Shown: positions 10,126-20,245, counted from the stretch's first letter. The stretch is DNA of 64,000 nucleotides from Balanoglossus misakiensis (GCA_040954595.2 CM082590.2:1798001-1862000), one strand, 5' to 3'. Numbers and translations are program-made. Notes: generated by a model not told the origin, from the sequence alone.

Positions 10126-10716
10126 ACCCAAAAAGATTTGTTGTCAATCAGAACAATTGGGCAACAAGATTTACAGGCATACATTAATGTTAGAATTCTC
10201 CATCGGCCAAGCACTGACACACCTGTAAGAAAAAGAAGGCTGAAAACATTTGCCAACAAAATAGTGAAAAAAGTAAAATCCAAGAAAGGTGACAAAGACC
10301 ATTAAACTATTACTGCCTGTTTAAAACTACAAATTGCACACTCAAAAAAATCAGGAGAACCAGTGAAGACATTAGATCAGTTTATTGTATTCCCAAGAGC
10401 CATATGCATGACTGATGGGTTACCCTACAAGGAATCAAAAAGTAATGTCACAAAGTTTTTTAAGGCTCGGTATGACAAACTGGTTCAAGATTTTTTACCA
10501 TTTGGTTGGCGCGCAGAATTTATGATATTAGACGGTATGTTTTTAATCAATAAAGCTCCGCTGGCAGCCCACAGAAATGTTGGGCAATATGCCAATTTTT
10601 TTGTCAGACGTTGGCTTATTCCCCACTTCACTCAATTCTGTTTCGAAGTTCATCTTTTATTTGATGACCCGCATAGACTCGGTATAAGTCCTAAAGATAT
10701 TGAACGTGCCAGGTAG
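10108..10716 (+). pseudogene. Relic segment: basic linker and start of FEN-like nuclease
   Basis: One frame runs from 10108 to 10716 with a single stop at 10303-10305. It begins with a basic tract (RKRRLKTFANKIVKKVKSKK), then FIVFPRAICMTDGLPYKESK, and then the first acidic motif of a PIN/FEN-type fold, MILDGMFLINKAPL (about 10522-10563). Next comes EVHLLFDDPHRLGISPKDIE. In FEN/XPG nucleases an early Asp on a hydrophobic strand binds metal. The residues of this part are consistent with that role but are not proof of it. Confidence 0.55.
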
Positions 10717-11721
10717 GACAAAAAAATGAAGAGTTGATTGAAATAGATGATATTCATGACTCAACCCCTCTACCACAAGAATGGCGAAAATTCATCAATT
10801 GTAGGCCAAACAAGAGAAAACTAGTGAACTTCTTGTCAGCCACATCTTTAAAAATAATTGTACCGGCTCTGCAAGGTGATCAGGTCCTCATTACAGCAGG
10901 TGGCTTTGATGGGGAAAATAGGGACAAGAGTCTTTTCGTCGGTAGTTATGGAATTGTGTCTGAGTGGGAAGCCAAAAGTTGTCATGAAGAAGCTGACAGT
11001 AGATGCATCCTTCATGCAGTTCAGTCCTCTTACAAGAAAGGTGTTATTTACTCCCCTGATATCGATACTTATCATGTTCTCCTCCCAGTACTATATCAAC
11101 ATGTTCAAAAGGAGATATTTGGACAACTTGATAATGATTTATCCAATCTCACTTATTTAGACATGAATCAATTCAAATCAGATTTAAATTTAGACCCTGA
11201 TTTGCAACATATTCCTCTCCAATATTTAGGCAAAATATTTCAAACACTGTTCATATGCACAGGTTGTGACTATGTGTCATACTTTGCAGGCATCGGAAAG
11301 ATATCTTTCTACAAGACATTCTTTTCAATACTCTGAATTTATAACTAGTGGCACCCTTATACCTGGAACACTGATAGACACAACAGTAGACAGTGTAGGG
11401 AATGGAATTTTCGCTTTCATACGTTTAATAGGTAGTGTTTATGTTAAGAAACATTTCCAAGCATTTGATGCATCTCATCCTTTTGAACTTTATCGACAAG
11501 TAGCCAGTGTCACTAACAGTCTTAAAGATAATCACATCAAATGGCTTACATATATACGAGAAACTATTTGGCCGCGTATCCAGTATGAGGAAGAATGTAT
11601 CCCTTCCTTTGAAGCCCTACAACTGCACTGGAAAAGATCATGCTGGGTCTCTGTTAATTGTCCCAGGTCGATCAGTGCCATGTTACGTTTCCCTTATTCA
11701 ATAATTATGGATACAGACTAA
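10717..11721 (+). pseudogene. FEN/XPG-like (PIN-fold) nuclease part of the giant relic
   Basis: Four landmarks occur in the order expected for 5'-nucleases of the FEN/XPG group. They are an acidic HEEADSRCILHAV (about 10981-11019), SPDIDTYHVLLPVL (about 11053-11094), TGCDYVSYFAGIGK (about 11258-11299), and a following helix KISFYKTFF. GCDY...GIG is the helix-hairpin-helix region that follows the last catalytic Asp in that family. The frame changes near 11330 and runs on as 11337-11721 (HFQAFDASHPFELYRQVAS, then FEALQLHWKRSCWV). The domain assignment is from motif order only. The gene is broken, so no activity is expected here. Confidence 0.62.
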
Positions 11722-12230
11722 GCAACAGCTAACTTGATTTTATTTGGGACAGTGATGCCAATTTAGAAAAAGTGAAAAATAATTTGGAGTTGCTAACAAA
11801 AGGGTGTGGCTGCAAAAAGATGCCAACTTGTAATAGCAGATGTTGTAAATGTTATAAGACCCACAATGGTTGTGGCCCTGCGTGTCGATGTAATGACTGC
11901 AGTAATCCACATAATGGGAACCCTGGATTCTGTACCACATCGAAAAAGTATGGGGTATGCCCAAAATATACAGATAAGTCACCACTATTAGAATCACCAT
12001 CACCAATCACTGATACTGAACATCATAATATGGAAAATAGCATTGATGCAATTTTACAGGAGGAGTCACATGAATTTGACATTTTAAGAGAAGAAGAGGG
12101 AAATATTTACGAGACTGATTCTGACTTTGACGAACTGACTGATGAATATAACTGGACGGAAGAAAAACAAACTGATAATTCAAAGAATGGTGATTGTGAT
12201 TCCAATGATGGTGACTGTGATGACATTTAA
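11722..12230 (+). pseudogene. CXC (tesmin/TSO1/MSL2-like) zinc domain and acidic tail of the giant relic
   Basis: The protein frame can be followed from about 11735 (LDFIWDSDANLEKVKNNLE) into GCGCKKMPTCNSRCCKCYK and HNGCGPACRCNDCSNP (11802-11909). The spacing of nine cysteines (CxCKK...C...CCxC...C...CxCxxCxN) is that of CXC domains, which bind three zinc ions and, in tesmin or MSL2, DNA. After this the protein is strongly acidic (EEESHEF, ETDSDFDELTDEYNW, NGDCDSNDGDCDDI) and ends at a TAA at 12228-12230. This is a credible natural C-terminus. The 152-codon frame itself is intact. Confidence 0.68.
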
Positions 12231-12374
12231 TGAATCATCAAAGAAATTGATTTGGTCTCTTGGGGGTTACAGCCCTATTGTGGTTTCAGTCATACCTTTC
12301 CAATCGCACCCAGTGTGTATGTGTTAATTTCAGACATGGTTACTATAACCGTGTTCCAAATAATCACCATTTTA

Positions 12375-13190
12375 TCCGCTTGACACTGGGGTAACACAGG
12401 GATCAGTTCTTTGTCCTATACTTTTTAATATGTACACTTCTCCATTAGGTGAATTAGTTTCTAGTCATGGATGCCTGTATATAGCTTTTATGCAGATGGC
12501 TCTTCATTGTCTTTTACCAAGAAGAATGCTCCCAGAATGCTTTCAAATCTTGAACATTGTATTTCTGATGTCGCTACTGGATGTCTGAAAATGTCTTGTG
12601 TTTAAATAACGATAAGACTGAATCTGTTATTTTTTCTGCTACTTCGGGTAATGTATCTGCCAGAGGGATTACAGAAATTCTTGCGATGCTCTGAAACCTG
12701 TTCATTGTCTGACAATGATTGCACAGATCTGCCATTCAGTCGCTTTTCATTTGCAGCATATTGCACTTGTCTGTAAATATTTATCTCAAGCTGCCACAGA
12801 GCAATAAAGTTCCTTCTTTTGTTGCATTTCGAATAGATTCATGTAATTCACTTTTGTTTGGGCTCCCTAAGTACTAGATCAGCCGTATTCAAGTTCAAAA
12901 TATTGCTGCTAGTTCCAAAATCACTGTTTACATCAATGCAATTTCAGTTGCATTGGTTACCTGTGTCTGATCGTATTGTTTTCAATATTTTATTTCTTAT
13001 TTTTGAATTCATTCATAGACTTGGACCATCATATCTGTCTGATATGATCAAATTATATGTTCCAAATCGAAACTTGAAGTCAGCTGATCAGCTCAAACTC
13101 TGTCCTGTTCAGCCCAATGCAATGATGACAACAAAAATTGCTTGCCTTCAGACACAAATATTTATTGCATATATCATCAGCGAATAAAGG
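12375..13190 (+). pseudogene. Decayed LINE reverse-transcriptase fragment
   Basis: A broken plus-strand RT relic. VTQGSVLCPILFNMYTSPLG (about 12390-12450) corresponds to the (V/Y)PQGSVLGP motif. About 12485-12500 reads AFYADGSSL in shifted frames, where the catalytic YADD has become YADG. Further on, 12830-12860 corresponds to a DSCNSLLFGLP-like word, and 12946-13090 reads LHWLPVSDRIVFNILFLIFE and RLGPSYLSDMIKLYVP, the familiar C-terminal region of jockey/CR1-type elements. Multiple stops and frame changes occur. It is on the opposite strand to the intact LINE and is a different, older family member. Confidence 0.7.
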
Positions 13191-14061
13191 GAAATGGTTT
13201 TGAAGTTACAGTTGGCATTTTGCATTTTCGAAATGTCTACTTATATCCCAGGCCACGATACGGAGAAAAAAAATAAAAATACACCAGCTGAGCTCCTCAC
13301 ACGTACATAGTCATGTATGGTAAACCTGGCATTCTGTCCATATGGGACCTACATTTGTAGGCGATTGATCGATGTTGTGTCGAAATCAGGCCAGTAATTA
13401 AGTTAAAACTTGGTTGATACGTTACCTTAGGGTGTTATACATTATCCAGTAACTGTTTACCCACGGTAAACGTATCGTTTCACGATCAACGCAACACTTC
13501 TGTATTTACAAGTCTAACATGGAGCCGGAGAGGTCAACGTATACTTCCGGGTCATATCGTCGAACGACATTGATTATTTTTAAGCGGACTGTTACACAAG
13601 CATTTCGAATTAATTTCTTTTCACGGATGTTCGGACCGATATTAGACCTCTCTGTCAGGAAAGTTTGGTTAACTTCCGAGGTCGTTTTCAATGATTTTTG
13701 AAACGTTTGTGGACGTCTCTTTAGGGGTCACCAACATACCACCGAAAACACGTTAAAAACTTCTACTACTATTAAGGACAGATTTTCATAAAATTTACGT
13801 CTGCAGTGAAAAATGGGAATCACTTTCGTAATTTATCCAGCTAACATGGTATTTTATTGCACAACAGAGTTGCAGACCAGGATTTAAGTTGCACAGAAAT
13901 CAACATACATGTGTTGGTGAGTATCTACAATTTGGAGAGAAAGTAAGATGTATGGGTTTGTACAATGTAAGTGTCTTATACATGTATATTTGACACTGAA
14001 ATCATATATTGTACAATCAGTCATTGGTAAATGTCTGCTATTCATGACACAAATCAAAAAA
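13191..14061. other. No gene seen
   Basis: There are only short frames on both strands (for example 13506-13701) with no recognisable motif. A (GA)AAAAAAATAAAAATAC tract lies near 13264. No repeat structure was found. Confidence 0.4.
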
Positions 14062-14252
14062 CAGTCAAACCTGTGTGAGTGGCCACCTCTATATAGTGGC
14101 CACTTTATTCTAGTCCCTATGCAATTTACATCTACATTAATTGACTTTTCTACAAGGTATAATTTCTACAAGGTATAATGGCCACCTATGTATAAAGGCC
14201 AGTTTAGAAAAGTCCCTTCACTAGCCACAATAGACACTTGTGTTGATTTCTG
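14062..14252. mobile_element. Degenerate mariner-type MITE candidate
   Basis: The left end CAGTCAAACCTGTGTGAGTG resembles the CAGTCAAACCYGT end of the clear MITE at 14691. The right end (minus strand) reads CAGAAATCAACACAAGTGTC and pairs only partly. Internally GTGGCCAC words alternate with a duplicated TTCTACAAGGTATAAT at about 14150-14178. The assignment rests on the left terminus; the right border is uncertain. Confidence 0.35.
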
Positions 14253-14690
14253 TATGTTTTACGTGTAACACAATCAGGACATTTTTCATAAAGAGGGCAG
14301 CCTTCCAAAATAAAGTGTCATCTCAATGCAGACAATGTGAAAAGGGCGGTCAGTAGAGTACTGCTCGAGCTCTTCTAGTTTGTTGTATACATGATACAAG
14401 TTGTGTGTAAAACTGACCTTACAATAAAATGTGGCTGTCCAAGTACATAAGTTCCAACTATAGTGTTGATACACAAGACAATCAAGTTTTTACTTTGTGA
14501 CCAACTTGCCTCGTGTTCGCGTCTTGGAAGGGTAACATGACTGCATAGCAATGTTTTATTAAAATTTTGTACATAGAGAAATGGACTACTGGGAACTATG
14601 TAAATGATGCCCTGAGCCTAAAAATTCTGACTGTCTGCAATTATAGTTTTAGCATTTTTGTTCAATTGCACTTTCAAGTACAGTCAAACC

Positions 14691-14850
14691 CGTCTAACAC
14701 CAAAGGGACTGAAGAAATTGTTCAGATTGCAGGTGTCTAATTTAAAGAGGTTCTTTCAACATGTGGTTCTATGTCAAAAGGTTTGAACAATGTCTTTGAA
14801 ATAGACATGTTTCCAGATTAGACAGGGTTCGGTTGAGACAGGTTTTACTG
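14691..14850. mobile_element. 160-bp mariner-type MITE with TA target duplication
   Basis: The left end CAGTCAAACCCGTCTAACA and the right end, read on the minus strand, CAGTAAAACCTGTCTCAAC are imperfect terminal inverted repeats. The element is flanked by TA on both sides (14689-14690 and 14851-14852), the Tc1/mariner signature. The interior carries a further inverted match (GTGTCTAAT versus ATTAGACAG-like). It has no coding capacity. Confidence 0.7.
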
Positions 14851-14852
14851 TA

Positions 14853-15965
14853 TTTTGATACATGCTCTGGCTTAACCCTTTCACCACCATGGTTCAGTCT
14901 AAACCCTTTATTTTCTATGGTAAGGCTGGATCTTTAAAGAGGAAACTGTTTTTTTTTTCTGGGAATCTCTTTATTTCTTCTGTCACAAAAATTGCATGGG
15001 AGTTCTAATTCTAAAAGGAAAACTGATTTCATAAAAGATCTCAAAGTCAAGTTTTGGATGTGGCTCCATTTCAAGTATTGTAGGTGACTAGTTTTCCGGA
15101 GTTCAAGTCTTTATACTTGCAGTAGAGTTGGTCACATGTACTTGGGTAATCTGAGTGAGGTCAGAAATTGAACTTACACACATTTAGTTGAGTTAAGAAC
15201 ATGTCTGGTGTATTACTGTAATATGACTAGATACAGCAAATGCATTAACTATAAGCGTATGTTAAAATACACAGTTTCCATGGACAAATCTGAGTGATGA
15301 AATTAAATACACATGTTCATTAAAATCCACTATGATAGAGCGCCCCCACTGTTCAGAATGTCCATTTTGAAGTCCTACATCTATGATGTCATGCCTAGCT
15401 GTCAATGTTAACTGATGTGTACTTGTACTACTAGTAAATGGAGGTACTTTAAAGTAAAGCTCAGATGCAAGGTTTTGTAAAATAAATATAATATTAAAAC
15501 GTTGCCATCATTTTAGCCATTTTGAACAGCGGTCCAATTGACTAATGTGATCACTCTGTATGCGGCATATGGCATATTAAGCATTTAGTATTTTTCAATC
15601 AGAAGCCGTTAATCCTGTGATTAATTCTGCTTCTTGCAGCATTGATTTTAAATCACCACACATGAATATTTTTGTCCAAAGGACTGCGGTGCCCAAGTTT
15701 TTATGATAAGATAAACAAATGGTGAAATTTACTGAAGAAGTGAGCGAGCACTTGCCCATTCATTGTTCAATGAAAGGTGACCACCAAAACAAAAGTATTG
15801 AGAAAATAACCTGAAGTTGGAGTTACTGAGTTTTAAATTGATTTCAATTATTTCCCAAGTGAAAAGCTTGGATAGGCTGAAGCTCCTGTAGTCAGTTACC
15901 TGTAGGTAGATTGACACATATGACAATGGTTGACTGTTTACACTTTTCTTTGTTTGATCTTTCAG
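14853..15965. other. No gene seen; upstream of the glutamine-rich exon
   Basis: AT-rich DNA without convincing coding frames. It ends in the polypyrimidine tract and AG of the splice acceptor at 15964-15965, so part of it is probably intron of the glutamine-rich gene. No upstream exon could be recognised. Confidence 0.4.
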
Positions 15966-16208
15966 AGGAATATTCAAGCACTGCAGAAGAATCTAGAGAT
16001 GGCACAGAAAAAAGAACTTGAATTGAAACAACAGCAAGATCAACATGCCAGACAAAGTCCACTCATAGCACTAAGACAACAACATCAACAACAACAGCAA
16101 TTACAAAGGTTACAACAACAGAGAGCCCAACAACAACAACAACAAGCAGTGCAAGCACAGCCATCCAATATACAATCAACAAATCAACAACTAAATCACC
16201 TCTTACAA
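15966..16208 (+). CDS. Glutamine-rich internal exon, 81 codons
   Basis: The exon is bounded by TTTGATCTTTCAG at its 5' side and CAA|GTAAGT at its 3' side, both close to consensus, and is phase 0 at both ends. It encodes a charged helical start (RNIQALQKNLEMAQKKELEL) likely to be coiled coil, then long glutamine runs (HQQQQQLQRLQQQRAQQQQQ) and a QPSNIQSTNQQLNHLLQ end. Mixed CAA/CAG codons show it is not a young pure CAG expansion. Such proteins are often transcriptional co-regulators (Mediator or coactivator type), but there is no diagnostic domain here and I do not name the gene. The next exon is probably at 17659. The minus-strand hydrophobic frame over this exon is a shadow. Confidence 0.65.
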
Positions 16209-17658
16209 GTAAGTTGTCATAATAATGTGTACAGTGAATATTTTGAAAACCAAGACTGGTACCAGTGGCACTTCTGGGAATTGTTATGTGGGGAAAAATA
16301 AAATAAGTTTTCTCAAAAAGTTGCTTTCTTGATGGTACAAATAACATTGGTCAGTGCCATTCCCAAAATTATTTTAATGTATTGAAGACCTGAAAGTCAC
16401 ACAGAATAAATTCAATGCACTATTTGCCCAACATGACAACTTTTCCCCACACAGATTTAGACGTGGTGGGTATGGCCGATTTGCCTCAAATCGGCCATAC
16501 ACACCACATCTATTAATATTCATGAGTTTACTTTTCTTGTTTACGTACACTACTATAACAATTGGAAATCTAGAGAATGTCCATTTCATCAAGTTGACAA
16601 CCCCCACATGTGTAAGTCATGTACATAAACAAAAATAGTCTGGTGTGTGGAGCCTTCTCCCTTTTTGAAATACATTTTTATGCAATCAGTCCAAACTCAT
16701 GATCAGTCCAACCTGTTCAGTTTTAGTGTGGGGAAAAGCTGGAATGAAAGCAGACCTAAATTACAGACAACGAAATACAACAAATCTTGTCTCATTCTTA
16801 TTTTCAATTCCTCTAGTTTTTCCATGGTACCAGTGTGGAAGCACTGCTGATAACCTCTGACAGACAGTTTTAAATGACGACAATCATCTTACTCTTATGT
16901 ACATATGCGTTAATTTTGTGTGTACAAAATAACGTCCAATCCAAATATCTGCAAATTTTATGTGCGTGCATTCATATAGTGGACTGCCTTTGCTTCCTTC
17001 TATATTTCTTGCACGCCGTATAAGAAGAATTTAGTTTTGACTCTTCTTTTCACTCAATTTGCTGTCTTTTCCTAATCTATGACACAGACTATGGTTGCCG
17101 CCACCTTGTCTGTTGTTAAGACAGCACTTGTGGCATAGATAAAAAAATTATAACTAGAGTCTCTGCTTTGGCAAGTGTGCGTTAGACGATCAATACCCTT
17201 TAACAAAACTCTGCTTAGAATTCAAATCATATTCTTTTCAAAATGTCAGCATCTGATTACATAGTGAATTAAAGCTGCAAGCAGTGTTCACTAGGCCCAA
17301 GCAATTCCCAGGGTTCCTACAGAATGCCAAGGATTATCTGCTGTGGATACCCACAATTTTGTCAAAAAGTTTTGATCCTAAACAGATCTATGTCCTACAA
17401 AATCGAAACTTCTAGATCTATTGGTTAGCCTAGAATTAGGAGTGTACATAATTAAGGTCATTGGGGGTCCTGAAACTAACCATCAAATTTTAGACACAGC
17501 TTAAATCAATTTCCCATTGTATAGTTACTATATGCCACCCTAAATTTCAGTCTGATTGACAAATGTGAAGAAAATTAAAAAGAGATGTCTCCTGATACAT
17601 TGCCATTTTCTGTGAAGTGACTTTAAAAGAAAACTGTTTTGTTTGTATTCAACTGCAG
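16209..17658 (+). other. Probable intron of the glutamine-rich gene
   Basis: It begins GTAAGT and ends in TTTGTATTCAACTGCAG, with both neighbouring exons in phase 0. It contains a near-perfect hairpin at 16458-16512 and otherwise AT-rich DNA without coding signal. The acceptor is a tandem CAGCAG (17656-17661), which allows inclusion or skipping of one glutamine codon. Confidence 0.5.
16458..16512. repeat. Long-stem hairpin, 25-bp arms, 5-nt loop
   Basis: The left arm TAGACGTGGTGGGTATGGCC continues with GATTT. It is followed by the loop GCCTC and then AAATCGGCCATACACACCAC and ATCTA. Arms match at 23 of 25 positions. It lies inside the probable intron. Confidence 0.85.
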
Positions 17659-17799
17659 CAGCAACAACAAGCCAGCAGAACACAAGCAACCATTCCACCA
17701 CCAAAACAACAACCAGCAGCAACAAAACAAACATGGCAACAACAACAACAACAGCAGCAGTTATCACAACAACAACAACAACAACAACAACAGCTGTAA
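17659..17799 (+). CDS. Glutamine-rich probable terminal exon, ends at TAA 17797-17799
   Basis: The exon starts after CTGCAG and reads QQQQASRTQATIPPPKQQPA, then two long glutamine runs, to TAA at 17797-17799. Past this stop the same frame stays coherent and Q/P-rich (LGQQPRPRPKVPQMGLAPSL, then QTQQQSSSTLLADDRRFFDI) until TAA at 17932-17934. An AATAAA signal (17930-17935) overlaps that second stop. A single CAA-to-TAA change would explain the first stop, so the true C-terminus may be 17934. Phase agrees with the exon at 15966-16208. Exon-exon joining is inferred. Confidence 0.55.
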   Translation, partial: QQQQASRTQATIPPPKQQPAATKQTWQQQQQQQQLSQQQQQQQQQL

Positions 17800-17929
17800 C
17801 TAGGACAACAGCCAAGGCCGCGACCAAAGGTACCTCAGATGGGCTTGGCACCCAGCTTGCAACAAACACAGCAACAATCAAGTAGTACTCTGCTGGCTGA
17901 TGACCGGAGATTTTTTGATATTCTGAATC

Positions 17930-17935
17930 AATAAA
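17930..17935 (+). terminator. AATAAA polyadenylation signal overlapping the distal stop codon
   Basis: AATAAA lies directly over the second in-frame TAA of the glutamine-rich terminal exon. Overlap of stop codon and poly(A) signal leaves a very short 3' UTR if it is used. It is a weak motif by itself; its position at the end of a coherent frame gives it weight. Confidence 0.4.
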
Positions 17936-18440
17936 TTTATACAGGAAACTGACTATAATGAACAGGAGACTGTTCATGCCTTCATTACCATTGTAACTTC
18001 TATATACTAAATGAAACCCAGATGCCCAAAGAAATGTCAAAAATTTCTCAAGGTATGCGGGAATTTTCAAATATTCCAGACAGTCGAGTGTTTGGGATTT
18101 GGAATATTTATCACTCTCATTTACTGTATACAGACACATCCATTGCAAAGCTATCACCTCCACTCATTCTTCAGTGTTCCTTGATTTAAAAAAAAATAAT
18201 TTTGAAACAGATCAAATAACACGAAATTGTTATTCCAGTGTAGTAACAGAATATACTCGGTCTGTACTAATTCTTGCATTAGCTTTACATTGTTTCCATC
18301 ACAATGCCCTATTTCAATATAACCATATTTGTATGCCGGGCGGATGTAACTAGTTGTCAGTGTCTATTGTAATACAAAGTCTGCCATACACAAAGCAACT
18401 GTGCATTGTCTTCTGGTGTGAAAAAAAGATACTTAGGATG
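17936..18440. other. No gene seen
   Basis: Downstream flank of the glutamine-rich gene. Only short frames with no motif. Confidence 0.35.
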
Positions 18441-18655
18441 TATGTAAAATGGGAAATTTTCATGAGAGATAAATTCGCCCGAATCATGTAAGTGCTAAAA
18501 AAACACGAAAACTAAAAAGTCGCGTAAACATGTTTTTCAGAAATAATGATGAATTGAAATTCGAGAATGCGAAAATTAATTGTTGCATAACAGTTACCAC
18601 ATTTGATATTATGAAAATTTCCCGTTGCGAAAATTTCATGTTTTACAGTATATAC
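18441..18655. mobile_element. Possible mariner-type MITE with GGGAAATTTTC ends
   Basis: The left side reads TGTAAAATGGGAAATTTTCA. The right side, on the minus strand, reads ACTGTAAAACATGAAATTTT followed by CGCAACGGGAAATTTTCATA. The ends pair imperfectly, and TA dinucleotides lie outside. Borders and target duplication are uncertain. Confidence 0.35.
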
Positions 18656-18693
18656 CCATATTTTTTCCACTTCCAAAACTAACATCAAGAGTC

Positions 18694-18982
18694 ATGCATG
18701 CCACTGGCCCAATAAAGCCTGATAGCTCTTGCTGGGAATTGTGATGTAACTAGCATCCCCCTTAAAGTCACTGACATAAACTGAACAATGGCGATTGTGT
18801 GTAAGGTTATAGTAAAGGCAAGGCTAATTTAAATTTAAAATGGTACCAATCCTTAATCACACATATGTATCCTTTGACCAATCATTGGAAAAACAAAGTC
18901 CGTGATTGACTTCAAAGGGATGCTAATTACATCACGATTCCCTGCAAGGGAGATTATGCTTTATTGGGCCAGTGGCATGCAT
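18694..18982. mobile_element. 289-bp foldback element with about 85-bp inverted arms
   Basis: The left arm begins ATGCATGCCACTGGCCCAAT and the right arm, on the minus strand, begins with the same 20 bases. Pairing continues imperfectly through GGGAATYGTGATGTAAYTAG and CATCCC for about 85 bp per arm. The AT-rich centre is near 18827-18840. There is no coding capacity and no clear target-site duplication, so the superfamily is undetermined. Confidence 0.72.
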
Positions 18983-20100
18983 AGTTTTTTGAAAGCAAAG
19001 CAGATAAAATACAGCGATATACTAGACTAATACCTTATTAACTCCTGATCATTGGAGAATGTATCTCTAAAGTTACTCTCTATCGCTCCCTCAGGGAAGA
19101 GAGCAGTAGACAGCTCTTTGAGTGTCAGAACTTCCAGTTGTATACCAATCATTTGTATTACCCAATCACAGACTTTGTGTTATTGGTCATTTATCTATCC
19201 AATTGAAACTCATGTGTTCATTGGAGCATTACACCAAAGAAGTCACACTATAACAGTGACAATACAACACTTGCGAAAACATGGATTGCTCAGGTCAGCC
19301 TATCTGGTTCCAGATTATCTGTGACCCAACTAATGCAGCTATAATGAATGTGTTTGGTTATATACAGAGATGTGTAGATTGTATAAGACGTGTTAATATT
19401 ACACTCTAGCATGGGGCAATGTATATTTATCTTATGAAAGCCACAAAGTCACTAGCTCTTGATGTTCATTTTCTATTTTTGTTGTTGAATAATTTGTTAT
19501 GAAATTGGATTGGCGCTGAACTCACGACACGTTTATACATCCATGTCATAATTTTTGTTAAAGCCAAACAATTAAATATCACCATTATAACAAAATTAAC
19601 AACAATCTAACCCCGGGGCTGTCACTAATTTGAAGGGATACCGATCCAGAGTTAATGTTTCATTGGGAAGTCTAACAGTGTTTTGAAATGTCACATTGTA
19701 ATTTGAAAGTTTGGGCTTGGGCAGTGACAATGACATTGTTTGTGTACACAATTTGAAATGGAGCTCTTTCAAAAGAGAAAAGTGGTGTGTGGAAAAGAAT
19801 GAAGTCTTTGGGCTTATATCAGGCGCCTTCATTTGACTCTCAAGGAAAGTTTGGTAAAACAATTAACTTGTTGTGTGTCAGCATTATTGGGAAAGATTAA
19901 GCACACACATGTATACAGGTTAGATTATAATGGAAAATCACCATCAGTCTTTTTTCTTAGCACTCTCACCATTCACCCCCAGTTCCCTGTGTAGACATCC
20001 AACTTTTCCAAAAGAAAGAATGGATTTGGACCAAACCATTAGTTCATTTGAATACCGGTATGTATGTAATATCTGTATTTATAACATACATCATGCTAAC
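18983..20100. other. No gene seen
   Basis: AT-rich, non-repetitive within this window. Frames at 19052-19324 (+) and 19596-19862 (-) lack recognisable motifs, and no splice context was found for them. Confidence 0.35.
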
Positions 20101-20192
20101 ACTGTGTCATGATTCACCAGAATCCGTCACGTGATAAGAAAATAGAATCGACTATGAATCCCTCTAGGGAAATAGCAGAAAATATATAAACT

Positions 20193-20245
20193 GGTCACGT
20201 GACCAACAGGATATAAAAGAATCCCATGCATATACTTAGTCAGTT
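20193..20245 (+). promoter_or_regulatory. Candidate core promoter: E-box palindrome, TATA box, TCAGTT initiator
   Basis: GGTCACGTGACC is a 12-bp palindrome at 20193-20204 with the E-box CACGTG; a second CACGTG is at 20128-20133. TATAAAAG starts at 20212, and an arthropod-style initiator TCAGTT lies at 20240-20245 with its A at 20242. That is 30 bp after the first T of the TATA box, the canonical spacing. No convincing coding exon follows; the 79-codon frame at 20304-20543 has no motif. It could drive a non-coding RNA, a distant exon or a mobile element. Confidence 0.4.

Larger units (their letters stand above)
5787..12230 (+). pseudogene. Broken giant ORF of a repeat-type protein family (OTU + FEN-like nuclease + CXC zinc domain)
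   Basis: Seven stretches of protein-like sequence in the same order and strand read as one decayed protein that would have exceeded 1,800 residues. Breaks include in-frame stops at 6689-6691, 6914-6916, 7304-7306, 8238-8240 and 10303-10305. Frame changes fall near 5830-5870, 6600, 7890, 8060, 9560, 10710 and 11330. Inserted DNA lies at about 8575-9229 and 9910-10107. Parts in order: N-terminal region, OTU-like protease, a region with GDGKTFHHL and DWHTLKNYQP, a block with LDEAHEMCINK, a basic linker, a FEN/XPG-like nuclease, and a CXC zinc domain with an acidic tail. I recognise the overall style as that of uncharacterised, highly repeated proteins in aquatic animal genomes, probably carried by a mobile element; this is recollection, not a search result. 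No introns are needed to connect the parts. Confidence 0.72.

Noticed and set aside
9928-10295. Minus-strand frames reading MYVCMYVWMD-like repeats
   Set aside because: Translation of the CATAC microsatellite inside a dispersed repeat.
16063-16347. 94-codon minus-strand frame with hydrophobic valine-rich end
   Set aside because: Shadow of the glutamine-rich exon at 15966-16208.
16458-16512. microRNA precursor
   Set aside because: The 5-nt loop and 25-bp uninterrupted stem do not fit a usual pre-miRNA, and flanking pairing is absent.
17540-18163. 207-codon minus-strand frame with long valine runs
   Set aside because: It is the reverse complement of the glutamine-rich exon; valine/alanine runs come from antisense CAA repeats.
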